From assembly GCA_021234155.1 (NCBI GenBank), contig JAJEKV010000016.1, positions 3,028,471 through 3,092,470 of the forward strand: a stretch of 64,000 nt of DNA, in the 5' to 3' direction. The position numbers and the translations under genes were made by a program. The notes below the pieces were generated by a model, which was given only the letters and a program-made list of their open reading frames with translations, made no database searches and was not told where the DNA came from. Below are positions 47,889 through 60,338 of the stretch, one piece after another; within the stretch, counting starts at the first letter, position 1, and each line of letters begins with the position of its first letter. This DNA comes from Isoetes taiwanensis. Lineage: Eukaryota > Streptophyta > Lycopodiopsida > Isoetales > Isoetaceae.

Positions 47889-50800
47889 ATGGGCGACCCA
47901 ACCGGTTTGGCAGGCTGGGCAGGCGGGAAGATATTGGAGAAACTCTATTCTGAGGTGCAGCATGCCCTCAAGTTTAAAACAGAATGGGATTCATTTAAAG
48001 ATCAACTAGACTCCCTGACAAACATGCTAACGGAGATGGATCATGATCTTAGACACAATCCACAAGGGTATCATCTCGTAGCACGTTGGTTGGATAATGT
48101 ACTAGTTTCTCTCAACGAATCAAAAGTTCTTCTTGAATCCAATCAGAATGTTAATGTTTTGATGAGGTAAGTGGTATTTCTCTCCTTAACTCGTTTATGA
48201 TGAGATTAACTTATTTTTTTGTTTACAGGAGCACATTTAGGAAACGCATCATAGCAAAGCGGGAGAAGATTGAGAAACTTGTTGGCGATCCTGTGGACAA
48301 ACTCTTGTTAATCAAGACGGCTGCAAAGACGGAACAAATTATGAGTGAGTTTTCTAACTTTGCCAAGGACGGAGGTCAGCAAAGCCAAGCCATGGCTGGT
48401 AGGCTAGCAACACTTCGCTCATTTAACAACACAGAATGTTCTAGAGTTGGATTGGATGTTGATGATAGTCCCTTTACTCCAATAGCAGAACCTATTTTTG
48501 GTAGGGTTAAGGTCCTAAAAGAATTGGAAGATCTTTTATGCTCCAACCACTCTAATGGAAACCCAACTTTTATTGGTCTTCTTGGCATGGGAGGCGCAGG
48601 AAAAACTTGTGTTGCAAAGGCCTTGTATAATTTGCCTACTGTAAGATCTCATTTTCAGCACCATGTAGGCTGGATAACACTCGGAAGGGACTATGATGTC
48701 ACAAATCTAAAAAATGAAATTGAAAGAGCTTACCATGATAGTAGAGCCAAGAAACATCAGATCGCCTCTATTGCAGAATTAGATGTTCGTGAAAAGGAAA
48801 AAGGAAAAATGTTTTTGGTTCTAGATGATGTATGGACAACAGAGGTCTTGGAGTTTGTTGTAAAGAAGGTTACATGGATTGAAGGCTCTAAACTTCTTAT
48901 CACTACTCGGTTAAAAAAAAATTTCCAGACATTTAAAAGTGTATCTCAAGTTGATATTGGGACTCTTAGAAAACAAGAGGCCCTTGAATTGTTTACATAC
49001 CATGCCTTTCCATGTGGAAGGGAAGGGAACATTTCCCAAGAGTTAATAGAACATGTAGTTGCAGAATGTAAAGGTCTACCCTTAGCACTGAAGGTAATTG
49101 GAAAAGCTATGGCAGGAAAAACATCGGTAGAGTGGGATGAGACCCTAACAAAATTGAGGAACCAAGAGCTAGTTGATGACGACCATGAGAAGTTAATAAA
49201 CCGTCTGAGAATAAGTTATGATGCCCTTAAAAACATAGAAAATATGTGGGTAGTAAGCTACAAGATTGCTTTTTATACTTTGGTGCTTTTAAAGAAGATG
49301 AAGAGATACATGTTCGCCAGTTGATGAAATGTTGGATGGGAGAGGGTTTGCTTAGGTCTGATAGAAACACAATTGAAGCAGCATACATCGTTGTTGGTGT
49401 GTTGGTTGCTTCTTCTTTAATAGAAATGCCAAAAAAAGATTATTGTAGGGTTCATGATGTTCTTCGTGATTTGACATTCCACATATCAAGGATGGAAAAG
49501 TCAAATGAAAATTTATTTCAACCAGCAAGTAGCAGACCACCTTCACTGGTTTTACAAAATGTTCGTCGAATTTCTTGGCGAGGGATTCAATTTTCTCCTG
49601 CAGAAGTCAAAATCAAGGCATCAAATCTACAGGTGTTATTGTTGGATGATTTAGGCCACAAAAAATATATTTCACAAGAATTTGTAAACATTTGTGTCTC
49701 AAGTTTCCATTCTCTACGGATCCTTAGTCTGAGGGAAACATCCATCAACAATTTGCCTTCTAGCTTGGGACGACTAAAGTGCCTCACTGCGCTTGATCTT
49801 ATGTTTTCTACTGTAAAATCTATTCCTTCTTCTTTGAGAAAGTTAACAGAGCTCAAATATTTAAACATGAGCAACTGCAAGAGTCTTATCTCTTTCCCAT
49901 TTGAGGCATTACTTCGATTGAAAAACCTTCAGATATTTTCCCTTAATAGCATTGCTTGGCCATGTCGAAACAGAATACAATGGCTTTCACGACATGAGGC
50001 AATGAAAGATGAAGGCTTTACACCGCTGCAAAGCTTGACAAAGTTGATACATCTAGATTTGCTTTTCACTAAGGATATGCAAATGGATAAAATTTTACGT
50101 AACAATGTAGATTTAAGAATTTTATCTTTGACAGGTCCACTTACAGATATAGAGCCATTGAAAGGACTGGTAAATATGGAAGAGTTGTGGCTTTCTAAAT
50201 CCATGGTGCATTGCCTTCCTGACTGGATCTGCAAATTCTCCTCTCTTAAGATATTGATAATCAGGACAAAAGAACCGAAAACAAGTTATGTTCCTGCATT
50301 AGAAAGTCTACAGTCTAGACTCCAACTTCTTGAATTAGATGGATGGGAATCTCTTACTCATTTGCCAAGTACTTTTGGTCGTGCAGACGGATTTTCAAGT
50401 TTAAAAGAACTTATTATGATTAACTTCAAATCTTTAGAAGAACTTCCAGAATTAGAAAATGGAGCATTTCCATCACTGGAATCACTTACCATTCAGGGCA
50501 TCAAATATCCTTATAAGATGCCTCCCTTTTTGGGGACAATTAAGCCAAGTTATTTTTTTCAAGTGTAATTGAAGAAAAGACTTTTGAGGAACTAAAGCAT
50601 TTAAGTGTAATTGATGATACGTATCAGCAACCATTCAAAGATGACGGTTCCCTTGATCTAAGACTGGAAATGAAGTTGGATATACACAAATACAAGACTA
50701 TTGAAGTTCCACCATCTTGGATGTCACATGAACGTTTGAATAATTTAGAAACCCTCACCTTTTATTTTCACATGCAAAAGCTGCCCGAGCTTAGTGCAGC

Positions 50801-51409
50801 AGCCTTACCAAAACTTGAAACATTATTCCTATGTGGATGTGAATTTCCCCGAAATGACCAAGGAGCACTACCACGGCTTCAAAAACTTATCCTAACTTAT
50901 ATCAATTAGGTGAAGAAATTCTAAGCAGTTTCTGGCAATTTATGGAAAATCTACCTTTGCTAGCTGAACTATACCTGCATGGCAATGGCACAACAAATTT
51001 TGAAAAATGGGGCAGTATCTGTGTTCCAAAAATGCTATGTTTCTCCGGATTCAAGAGACTACCAATGAATCTGGGACAAAAAGATAGCCCATTTGCAACC
51101 TTGTGCTATTTAAGGTTGTCCTTTTCAAAATACTTGGAAGATCTTCCAGATGTTGATGCTGATTCATTTCCTGCACTTGAAGCCATTGATATCGTAGAGT
51201 GCATGCCACTTAGAGCTGTACCACACTCTTACTCACTTCTACCATGTCTTCAGAACGTATGGATTACTCAGTGCCCACAGTTGATGAGTTGGACGCACAC
51301 CGAGGAAGGCGTAGCATTTGCAAAGTCCTTTAATCAGGCCAACTGGTTTTATGATGAAGAAGAAAAAGAGCAAGCTTCAATGCACAAAAATTACAGACCA
51401 CATTTTTAA
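47889..51409 (+). CDS. NB-LRR (NLR) disease-resistance-type protein, three frame breaks
   Basis: This is an intracellular immune receptor. Exon 1 (47889-48166) encodes a helical N-terminal region starting MGDPTGLAGWAGGKILEKLY. It lacks the EDVID motif and is somewhat RPW8-like. A 62-bp GT-AG intron follows. NB-ARC motifs in order: P-loop GLLGMGGAGKT (near 48575), kinase-2 FLVLDDVW (near 48815), RNBS-B GSKLLITTR (near 48885), GLPLAL (near 49072), RNBS-D CFLYFGAFKEDEEI (near 49265), and VHD in place of MHD (near 49450). LRRs run from about 49700 to the end, with repeats such as LSLRETSINNLPSSLGRLK. The frame changes near 49245, near 50550 in a T run, and near 50898. Each change equals one missing base. 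Total length would be about 1,150 residues. It is either a recent pseudogene or intact with assembly errors. Confidence 0.85.
48167..48228 (+). other. Intron of the NB-LRR gene (62 bp)
   Basis: Donor 'atgag|gtaagt', pyrimidine-rich tract 'ttatttttttgtttacag' and acceptor before 'gagcac'. It splits an Arg codon (AG|G) and joins the reading frame at 48165 to that at 48229 without a break. Its small size fits plant introns. Confidence 0.85.
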
Positions 51410-52272
51410 GTAGTTATTGCAAGCTTGTGATATGTTTATGCAAATACTTTAAATACTTACTCTCAAGCATCCTAGCTACTTTCAACATGTGTAGCTGCTA
51501 CTCATTGCCATGATATAAGCAAAATTTCACTAATAATAGACAAAAAAAGGTGTCACCATTGATTTTGGAAATTATGTATCTTGCAAATAGGGATACGTTC
51601 AATGCTTACGACATATAATACAAGTGGGTTCAATACTTACAACGTATAATAAAAATAAATTATATCAATTTTAATAATTCAGTATTTTGAAGTTCCCTAA
51701 AAGAGAAATCTAACTATTTGAAAAGTTTTGGATATGTAGTTTAGAGTACTTTGCATACATACTTTTTTTTTGTTTTGCTTATGTGGTTGTGAAAGACTCG
51801 CGTATGTTACACACGTCTTTTGACCATGCATTTTTTTTTCCTTATGTGGCTCTGAAGGACTTGCCTATGTTAGCAAATGTTAGTACGTATGTTAGTGCCC
51901 AGCGTTGCGGGGCTAATGTTGGGAACTGCTAATAAACTTACTCAATTCAATCCACATACACTGCAATTTTTATATGAGCTATCTCTTGTGATGCCAAAAC
52001 AACTCCGGATTTTATTCTTTAGTCATTAATGTTGAACTATAAGCAAAGCTTATCAATACAGGCAGTTATAAAAGTTTATGTTATAGGTCAAGGGTAGTTA
52101 GGTATCAAGTGTGCTTTGGAATGTCACATAAATTAACAAAAGTTGACATAACATAGTATATGTTATGTATCATGTGTGCTTTCAAATAGCACATAAATTA
52201 ACATCAATAATTCATATTCAATAGCAATGTATTGTTTGTGTCTAATATTATGTCATGCCCTTATCTACTTAC
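51410..52272. other. 3' flank of the NB-LRR gene with a Helitron-like hairpin
   Basis: AT-rich DNA. At 51897-51914 the minus strand has GCCCCGC-AAC-GCTGGGC, an imperfect 7-bp stem nearly identical to the hairpin at 29663-29679. CTAA sequences follow on the minus strand but not at the standard distance, so a Helitron terminus is only possible here. A word around 'tatgtgtgctttggaatg.cacataaattaaca' is repeated near 52105 and 52165. Confidence 0.45.
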
Positions 52273-52275
52273 TTA

Positions 52276-53488
52276 GGCCCTTTTTCCACGGTTGCCTTAA
52301 AATATGGCTGTCTTATAACTATAAGACAGCATTTTAGGTGCCACGTCATTCTTGTGACATGTCTTATAAAAAATGATTTTCCATGGCTTCATTATAAGAG
52401 GTGTCTTATAATATAAGACATGTCTCATAAATTTGCTTTTCCACTACTCAATCTCTCCGTGGTTTTCTTGCATATTTGTCCGCAGAGGGCACAATCTATT
52501 TCACTCAAGTTGTAATTTCACAATTCTTATTCTTGATGCGTGATAGGCTTGTCTTGAGATGAGGCAACATATCCGCAAGCAAGAATCAAAGACTGCTCGA
52601 TCAAATTTTGGGCTTTTCATTTCTTTGCCAGCATGGATCTAAAGAATGCTTCCATGAATACTGATTCCGTTTGTGAATCAGGCGAAAGATTTAAACTTTA
52701 TAATCAATTTCTCAAGAAAGACCACGCACCGGGATAAGGCATACAAAGACCGCTCTGTCTAAACTTCAATGTAAAGGCCTATACTCTCCCGTGTTCTAGG
52801 ACTCTGCGTGCGGCTCGCTCTTCCTTTTTGACAAGCTCTGCTTCAATTTTGGCCTCGGCCAGATCGGTGTTCTAGGGTTAGAAGCGTTCTAGGGTTTCTT
52901 GTCGTTTGAAGCGGTCGCGGCACAAGAGAGACATAGAACAAGCTACATGAAGTTCGATTTTGTTTTGTCAAATTAGGACTTGGATTCGACGAGGATTGAT
53001 TTGGCGAGAAGACAGAGACTTGGATTTGCCGCGGTCTTTGCCGATGATGGATTCAAAGAAGCACGAGCTCGTCTAGCAAACAGAACAACAGGAATAAAAG
53101 CGGAAGTGGGGGGATGGACACGCTTGTTGGCGTTTCCTCTCAATCGATTCCACCGGACATTTGATCCAGCCCAATCGATTCCACAAACATTTGATTCTTG
53201 TCCATTCCATTGCGGTAGAAGGCCATGATCCCATCCGCTTCCCATCCACGCTTTTTTTTTTTAGGACATCCTTAGAAACCGGGAGAAGAAGCCCCACGAT
53301 TGGATAGAAATCGACACCTTATTTTGTGGCGGGGTTTCCCAGAGTAAAATAAGACTATGAAGTTGTACGGCAGCAATATAAGACACGTCTTAAAAGGGCA
53401 AAGTGGAAAAGCTAGGCTGTCTTATTTTCTTATGTGGCCCAATCACATTAAGCAAAATATACGACACCTATGCCATGGAAAAAGGGCC
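52276..53488. mobile_element. PIF/Harbinger-like non-autonomous element, 1.2 kb
   Basis: The termini are inverted: GGCCCTTTTTCCACGG on the left and the complement of GGCCCTTTTTCCATGG on the right. They are flanked by TTA on both sides (52273-52275 and 53489-53491). TTA duplications with GG-starting termini are typical of PIF/Harbinger and Tourist-like elements. Both ends carry subterminal copies of 'gtcttat' and 'ataagaca'. No DDE transposase or Myb-like ORF is visible. The interior (52.8-53.3 kb) is more GC-rich and has 'ctagggtt' text like a plant 5' UTR, so it may carry a captured gene piece. Confidence 0.8.
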
Positions 53489-53800
53489 TTAAATTGTGTT
53501 TGGGGGGGTGTGTCCTCTTTTTTCCGGCCGCCGGTGGACATCAAAATCCGGTCAAAAAGCGAAATTTTAGCATCAGAAAATGAAAAATCCGGCAAGAAAA
53601 ATAAAGTCCCAAAATTATGCACGCTTTTTTCCTTCCCAATTCTTACACGCCAATTTACGTTTCGTTCCTGCAATTATCATTATCACGATTCCATTTAGTG
53701 CCAGCTAATTCAGCGGGAAGCAGACTAGGCGAGATTTGATGCAGGCGTTCCTCCACAGCCGAGATGCCTCCTCCTTTAATTATTTTTCCATTCCTTTCAA

Positions 53801-54295
53801 ATGGCAGCAATCATCCAGCAAATGCCCAAATCTTTTTGCATGCACAAAAGGGTCGCCAGATTGTTAGCGCCCAACAGGCTGGAGCACCGGATTAGCACCG
53901 GATTTGACATTCAGGTAGGATTTTTGTTGCATTTAGGGTTTGATTCTTGCAGTAGATTAGTGTTTTGCCTTCCCTTAACCCGTGTGCTCTTTCTTCATGC
54001 AGGAAACAAAGGATACGCTTACAGCAAACCAAGAAACAGAGGATTCAGGTAGTTTTCTTGCTCTTTCTTCATTTTTGTTCTTCATTTTTGTATGCATGCA
54101 AGCTCTGTTTCACAATAATCCCTCACGGTGTCTCCGGATTTGGTTTAGAAAGTGGCTGATTGCAAAATCTATGCAGGATGCAGACCCAAATCCTTCTCTG
54201 TTTCTCCAGATTTGAAAGAAAGAAAGTATAGCATTCTCAGTATAGCGGGGTCAAAGCTTAGCAGTAGAAACTCATGCCGCATTTTGTCTTGGTGA
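53801..54295 (+). CDS. Possible small three-exon gene, unknown function
   Basis: Exon 1 is 53801-53914 (MAAIIQQMPKSFCMHKRVAR, ending ISTGFDIQ), exon 2 is 54003-54048, and exon 3 is 54177-54295. The donors 'cattcag|gtagga' and 'gattcag|gtagtt' and the acceptors 'catgcag|g' and 'tatgcag|g' are all good. The three exons keep one frame of 92 codons, ending in TGA. Exon 3 contains KSFSVSPDLKERKYSILSIA. The protein is basic, without a recognised domain, and has no obvious signal peptide. The gene starts 310 bp right of the Harbinger-like element. It may be the front of a longer gene that has lost its end. Confidence 0.35.
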
Positions 54296-54299
54296 CTGT

Positions 54300-57200
54300 C
54301 AGAGTTGAAAGAATCTGCACCTTACCTTCCTTGGATATTCATGGGCAAGTCGGCAAACGGTGCCAGGTTATAATTATAGGATAGTTTCCTCGCTGAACTC
54401 TTTATTCTGAACTCTACCGTGCATTCTTTAACATTTATGAGTATTTCATTGGATTGCATTTGAAGTCCTCCTTTGTGCACAAGGGTATCTAATCTGTTGC
54501 TGCTCCTTTGCCTACTCAGATTCGTTGGCATCTTTTCTTCTATCTTAGTAATTGATGTAATTTTTTTCATTCAATATGCTTTCCTTTGTATTTATGCTCC
54601 CCATATACCTTTTTGGAACAAGGTAGATCATAGCTATAAACAGAGTGCGACTGCTTTCTCTTTGGCTTTCCATGTTGCCTTCCTAAAAGAGTTCAGTTCA
54701 AGAGTATTTGCCATGGAAGCTTTTACACAAAAGTACTCATTTAAAGCCTTCCAAGTAATGATGAAGTTTTGTCGTGCTTTATGTTGAATAGCTTTAGAAT
54801 TCATCATATATTATTGCATTTGGCGCTTTGAAGCATGTGAGATAATGCACTTGATGCTTTGAAGATCCAATATATTCTAATAATGAATTAGGGCCCTTCT
54901 TATTCTATAACGGCATCAAAGTACCCTTATTTTTGTTAGTTCTGTTTTGGCCTTGGATTGATTTTGGAGCTTCTATTAGAAGCCACGTAGTTTTGCTCAT
55001 CAAGTAACTGTTAATTGTGCGTTGGATTTTGATTATGGGTTGTCACAGAGGGTACTATCTATTTGTCTAAGTTCATTTGATGTTGTGTCACTGCAAATTG
55101 GTTGGGTGGAAAAGGCAGACATTAGTCTAACTGCACATTGGAGAATCAACAAGCTATTTTGAATCATCTCTTGATGGCCAGGGAGGTTGCACGTCATGTC
55201 TTTTCAGCATGCAAAAGGTTAATCATTGCTATGTAAATTATTGTGAGCCTTTCATGATTCATTTATTTTCTCTGATCATGCTTTGGAGTATGGGTGGTAT
55301 CGGGTAATTTTTGTGTTGTTGTTCTATTGATCTTGATGTCACAACTAACATTGTGTCATCCCGTTCTCTCTTACCATCTCGCCTACAGCTTGAGTCATGA
55401 AAATAATAAAGCTTTTCTTCTGTGACCATTGACTGCACAATCTACAATCTGTTATCAAATGAGTACATGTTGAATCTATGAGTATGTCAACTTTGTTTAA
55501 GACAAACCCTTGCTATTCTAGAGCAAAAAATTGAGATTTTTGTTGCAAATCTTGAGTTTAGTCAACCTTTTTTCTATGTATTGTTCAACTTGCAATACTC
55601 CATAATGATTCCTTTGCTCCTGGGATGATACATTTTGTGCAGAGCTCCAAAGGTATGGCCGGCGTCCAGGCCATGAGGCTCTAAATTATATTGGTTTACC
55701 TTCACAGAAATTCTGAGCATTATTTTCAGGTTGTACTGCTGAATCCAAACAGTTAAACTAAATGTTTTATTATGACGTCTAAGAACACATAATGTTTTCT
55801 GTCAAATGCTGTGGCTGAAGAGATTCTGAAAAGCAACACTTTGTGCAAGGTTTCAAAGCTATGGCCACAACATTTGTACACATTCTCCTAAAACAATCTT
55901 AAGCCTAAGCTGATGTTATTTTTTATGAAGTTATAAGAGCTTCTGAAGATTGATGTCAATTGAAGAATAATTTGAATGGATTAAAGCTTTAACACACCTT
56001 TGCAACAACATTAGGTTTTCCATCACTAGCCACTTGACCGAAAATGAAAAGACGCTGTTGAAATAATAGGTGATTGTTGATACCAATGTGGTGTTGTTGA
56101 AGTAATAGGTGCCAATGTGGTGTTGAAATAATAGCTGATTGTTGATAAGATTATTGCAACAAGCGACACAAATATACCAAATAACCAAGGGGAAATTTAA
56201 AATATAATAGAAAGCATAAGAAATATGCGTAGCCAAGAGGAAATCTAAAATATAACAGAAAGTATAAGATCGGGGAGAGATGTAGAAAATAAAAGTCATT
56301 TGCTTTTCTTATTCCATTAAATGATAGAAATGCAACTGCAAATGTCACCATGTCAAAATATACAACAAATATTGTATATAGAGAACTCTTCTAAGTATGG
56401 ATCAAATACTTAAAAATGTGTATTTAGCGTTCCATGACATCCTAGAGGACACTAATCCCATTTCATTAGAGTAACACACTTATGTTAGAGATAGGTAAAA
56501 ACACAAAAGCTCCTACACTAGCACAGCAACACTAGGCACACATTTACTATGGGGACATGTTAACATTAGCCGAACAGCGCAACACGCGTACTAGTTAGTG
56601 GTTTATTACGTAGTCCCCTTTGCAAATGATTTTGTATCACTATGGTATGATATGTGTAGATCTATGACTTTTATTTGGTATGATATGTGTAGATCTATGA
56701 TTTTTATTTGTGATGATTGTTGGAAACTATTCAATGTGAACTTAAACATTGGTAATTGGGGCAATGGAATGGAATTTGAAATTGATATATAGTGCTTATT
56801 GGGGATTATTTTTGCTATGCTAATTGGGATTGAGCCAATGAAAACTATGAAAGCTTTGGGATTTTGCATCTTGATTGGAAACATGGCTAGAAATATGCGT
56901 TTACATAGTAGACATGGTCATTGCAATAGATAGATAAAAAACGGAACATCAATACTCTCCATATTGTTCTGATAAGAATATACAGACAAATCTGGCAGAA
57001 TAAGGGGTTTCTGCCAACAGAAATTTTATGAATTATCCACTTTTGGCAGTGGAGGATGTTTGTGCCGCCATAACCAATCTCTGGCCTGTCTAAAGAAGAC
57101 AAAAGTGCACTAACTATACTAAGTGTTGTTTTAAAATTACACTATTTACCCTCTTGACAGGAATTCTGTCAATAAATTCATTTTGTTTATTGCATCCCAA

Positions 57201-58290
57201 AAAAGTGATACAGGCACCCAATGTGGAGGATGCTTGAAGCGTTCAACATCAAGTATTTAATTCATATCCTTACCAGAATGATAACCACCATTAGGAGAGA
57301 TAGAACCTATGCCAGTCTGCGACTGTGCAAGAATTGAACATGAGGTTCTAGACCCTTGCATCAGTGGTTAAAAATGGGTGCTCCAAAATGATATGAACGT
57401 GCTGATGATAATGTTCATTCTCGAATATGCCTTCAAAATGTGTTCATGGAACTTTCCTCTGATGTGCCTGGAAAGATGTTGCAGAATACCCAGCTAGGCA
57501 AGCAACCTTCCCAACCATGATGTGTACTTCTCCATCTCTTTCAAGAGGTACACAACAATCCAATCTGTGATGTCTTGATATTGTTTTGAAAGTGTACCTG
57601 TGTCAATAAAATAAAACATTGCCACATTTATGAATAAACAAACCTTGTCATATAATACCTTCAAAGGGCTAAATGACCAAAAATAATATGAAATAAACAA
57701 TACCTGCAATCTAATATTGAAGAATACCTACACGTTTGATTTAAGCTCAACAAATATGCAGCACATACAGTTGCGCGTAAGAACAGGTTTGACATGGCAT
57801 TGATGGCAAGCCATATGAACTTAAGGCAAGGATAATTACATGCATGTCCTGTGAGCTTTTCATAAATGAAACTTCTTGCCAAGGCCTGAAGGCATGCAAC
57901 CATATAAACACATTTGAATTTGTAAATTAAAGCGACCAAAGATGAAATGCTCTGGCCATGCTTCATACATTGAAATCTGAGCTAGATGTCTGATTTATTT
58001 GCATTAACATGAACATATTACTATCCAGAAGCTGAACACTAGAATACATTACTATCTAGAAGCTGTTTGGAATGCGCAGGCCTATGACCATGCACCGGAC
58101 ACGTGTCTCTCTATATTTCCTAGACGCTCTTATAAATGTAAATATGTAGACTATTTCTCTATTTTTCCTAGACACTCTTATTAATGTAAATATGTAAATA
58201 GTCTACATACCTCTTGATCAATGTGGCTGTCCTATTTCATATAAGACATCATTTGTGACTCCAAAGCAAAAAATAAGACACACAAATATA
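54300..58290. other. Gene-poor AT-rich DNA
   Basis: No gene is recognised in four kilobases. A 36-bp tandem pair at 56641-56710 contains 'ggtatgatatgtgtagatct'. A 50-bp pair lies at 58111-58210 ('tttcctagac.ctctta'). At 56560-56595 the plus strand reads AACATTAGCC, then AGCGCAACACGCG, then TACTAGT. That resembles a Helitron end (CTAG followed by T) but its stem is weak. Confidence 0.45.
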
Positions 58291-58291
58291 A

Positions 58292-58611
58292 GTTGTTTTC
58301 ACACTACAGGATGTCTTATATAAATGAGACACTAACAAATGTGTGAAAACCATCACAAAATAAGACCATCTATTATTTTGAATATGATTGGTCAATAGAA
58401 TAAAATAGAATATAATTTATTTTATGGCGGAGGAAGTCCCCCGGTATAAAATAAGACTCCATTGCCCTTAACGAACCTATCCAAACCTACCGGAACCTAA
58501 ATAAGACATGTCTTATATGGCTCCGTGTGAAAACCAATTCTTCTTAAATGTTGACATGGACCAATAGTATGCCTTAAAATATAAGACACGCTAGTCGTGT
58601 GAAAAGCCCCT
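58292..58611. mobile_element. PIF/Harbinger-like MITE, about 320 bp
   Basis: The left end (starting GTTGTTTTCACAC, followed by 'tgtcttatat') pairs with the right end, whose complement starts near GGGGCTTTTCACACGAC followed by 'tgtcttatat'. The flanks carry TAA on both sides (58289-58291 and 58612-58614). Internal 'ataagacatgtcttat'-type words match the subterminal repeats of the 1.2-kb element at 52276, so both probably belong to one family. The exact end may be off by one base. Confidence 0.6.
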
Positions 58612-59057
58612 TAAGCCCTTTTTTGCCCTTTATTGGATTGATCCCTGCCGTAGCCAAGCTCTGAAAATTATGGTAACGATGGGATTGGGATTTCGTGGCT
58701 TCATAAAAAAAGGGTCTTTGTTTGGACCTTCTAAAAAACGGGATCACATTTAAGAAAACGGGGCTTTGTTTGGACCCTTTGATATGGTTAGGTTATTTGT
58801 GGCCGTCAGATCTAGGGTTGGATCCAAATCCAAGAATTACGCTATAACATTATAATATAGGAAGGATAGTATTGCAAAAAGAATGCAAGATTTGCTCCAT
58901 GACCATGTAATGAATTCAACTTATTGAACCTAAGCATGTAAAGCATACAAGATTGACTATAGATAGCAGGCATGCAATTAAATTGAAGTGCAAAATTATT
59001 GTTTAGGGACAATTTCTGGCATTCCATAATTCATGACAATAATCTCCCCGGCTGCCC

Positions 59058-59165
59058 TGGGCGTTTGGTCTAGTGGTAACACACTAGTTCCTTAGCAATG
59101 TGGTCTCGAGTTCGAGACCGCCCGAACCCACTTCTTGATGCTTGTTGGGGGTCAAATTCCAACAG
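59058..59165 (+). mobile_element. tRNA-derived SINE head
   Basis: RNA polymerase III promoter boxes are present: A box TGGTCTAGTGG at 59066-59076 and B box GAGTTCGAGACC at 59108-59119, 31 nt apart. The sequence between them does not make a proper anticodon arm, and the acceptor stem does not close as in a tRNA, so this is a tRNA-related SINE rather than a tRNA gene. The SINE body probably continues to about 59280. No terminal duplication was identified. Confidence 0.6.
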
Positions 59166-59651
59166 GACATAATGTAAGGTGGTTGGGGCGGGGCCCAACT
59201 AAGCAATGTAGTGTGGTGTGTGGTCACATGTCCAGTTGGATGCTGCCTAGTGGCGTGACGTTAAAACTACTATCTTAAACTACAAAGCATGGTGCCAAGG
59301 CAATTTCCACTACCACCTCTAATCTGCATTTTCAAGTACAACCAGTTTAATCCTACAATATACACGGCTACGCAAGTTCATTATATGTTTCGCATTGATA
59401 GTAATACTTGCAAGCAGATAAGTTGCACAAATTATAGTTGAAGAGTGGGGCAAAGGGGCCCATTTAGCTCATATTGTGCAGGACGGTACACTGGACCTTT
59501 CTTGGAGAAATGACTTCCATACAATCCTCTTTTTCAGCCATTGCAACTGAATTTTTTGCTCAATGCATTGAGCACCTCCCATTGCGTTGCTGCAAGAACT
59601 AAGTTCCATTGCTGGTGATCCTGGTTTTGAAGCATGAATTGAGGATACAAC

Positions 59652-60170
59652 ATGGCGTGTTCCGCGGTCCGCCACTTCACCGCCCTTTCACGGATCACGC
59701 GCGTGGGATCTTGGCTGTCTTGGCACCTTCACAAGCTAGGGCTCCCTGCTTATCAATCTATCAAGCTTGTGGCAAAAGATCAACATTGCTTTCTTTTGAT
59801 GTTTGAATCTCCTGAACCGGCTGCTCAACTCATAGAACGAGGTGTTGATCCTCTCTGGAAACACTTCTTGCTCTATCAATGGTATGTTCCCGGATCCTTT
59901 CCAGCTAAGCCCGGATGCCTTACGCCCCTTCTGGTTTGCTCTCGAAGATTTTCCTCCAGAGTTACAGGATTCCAAGTTCATTTCTGCCATTGCTAATGAG
60001 ATTGGACTCCATTTGCAACACAGCCGGCGGATTAACAACCTTCTTCACCATAGTTTTTGGCGTTTGAGTTTTGGAATACTAAGCTTGGAGTGAATCCGGA
60101 AATTCTAGAGCTTCTTCTCCGCGGGCTATTTGGCCGGACTAGCAAAAGGTGGGGAGCACGGTTCGAAATT
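59652..60170 (+). pseudogene. LINE ORF1 fragment (DUF4283-like), plus strand
   Basis: The frame from 59652 encodes SIKLVAKDQHCFLLMFESPE and then PLWKHFLLYQW, the first part of a DUF4283 domain. Near 59885 the frame changes, and PFWFALEDFPPELQDSKFIS plus IANEIGLHLQHS follow. The last segment matches the minus-strand copy at 19421-19098 closely (ALEDFPLELQVSDFM), so both come from one LINE family. It is a truncated relic without ORF2. Confidence 0.7.
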
Positions 60171-60338
60171 ACAAATTCAAAGTTCGCTACCCTTTCGGGT
60201 CACAGTCATTAGTTACGGTGGGCGGTAAGAAGGTTATGATTGAAACGGGTACGCCCTATGTGAAGTGACGGGCATAGCATAGGTTACACTTCAATTGGTG
60301 AAGGGTGGAAAAAATAGTATGAGCATACTTTCACCCAT

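Noticed and set aside
49240-49260. A second intron in the NB-LRR gene to explain the frame change
   Set aside because: Conserved text on both sides is contiguous (GLPL region to RNBS-D), with no room for an intron. A single-base break is simpler.
56560-56595. Helitron 3' end on the plus strand
   Set aside because: CTAG followed by T is present and the flank resembles the other hairpin loci, but the stem is only about three base pairs, so it is not called.
59058-59130. Functional tRNA gene
   Set aside because: A and B boxes are present, but the anticodon arm and acceptor stem do not fold as in a tRNA. A tRNA-derived SINE fits better.
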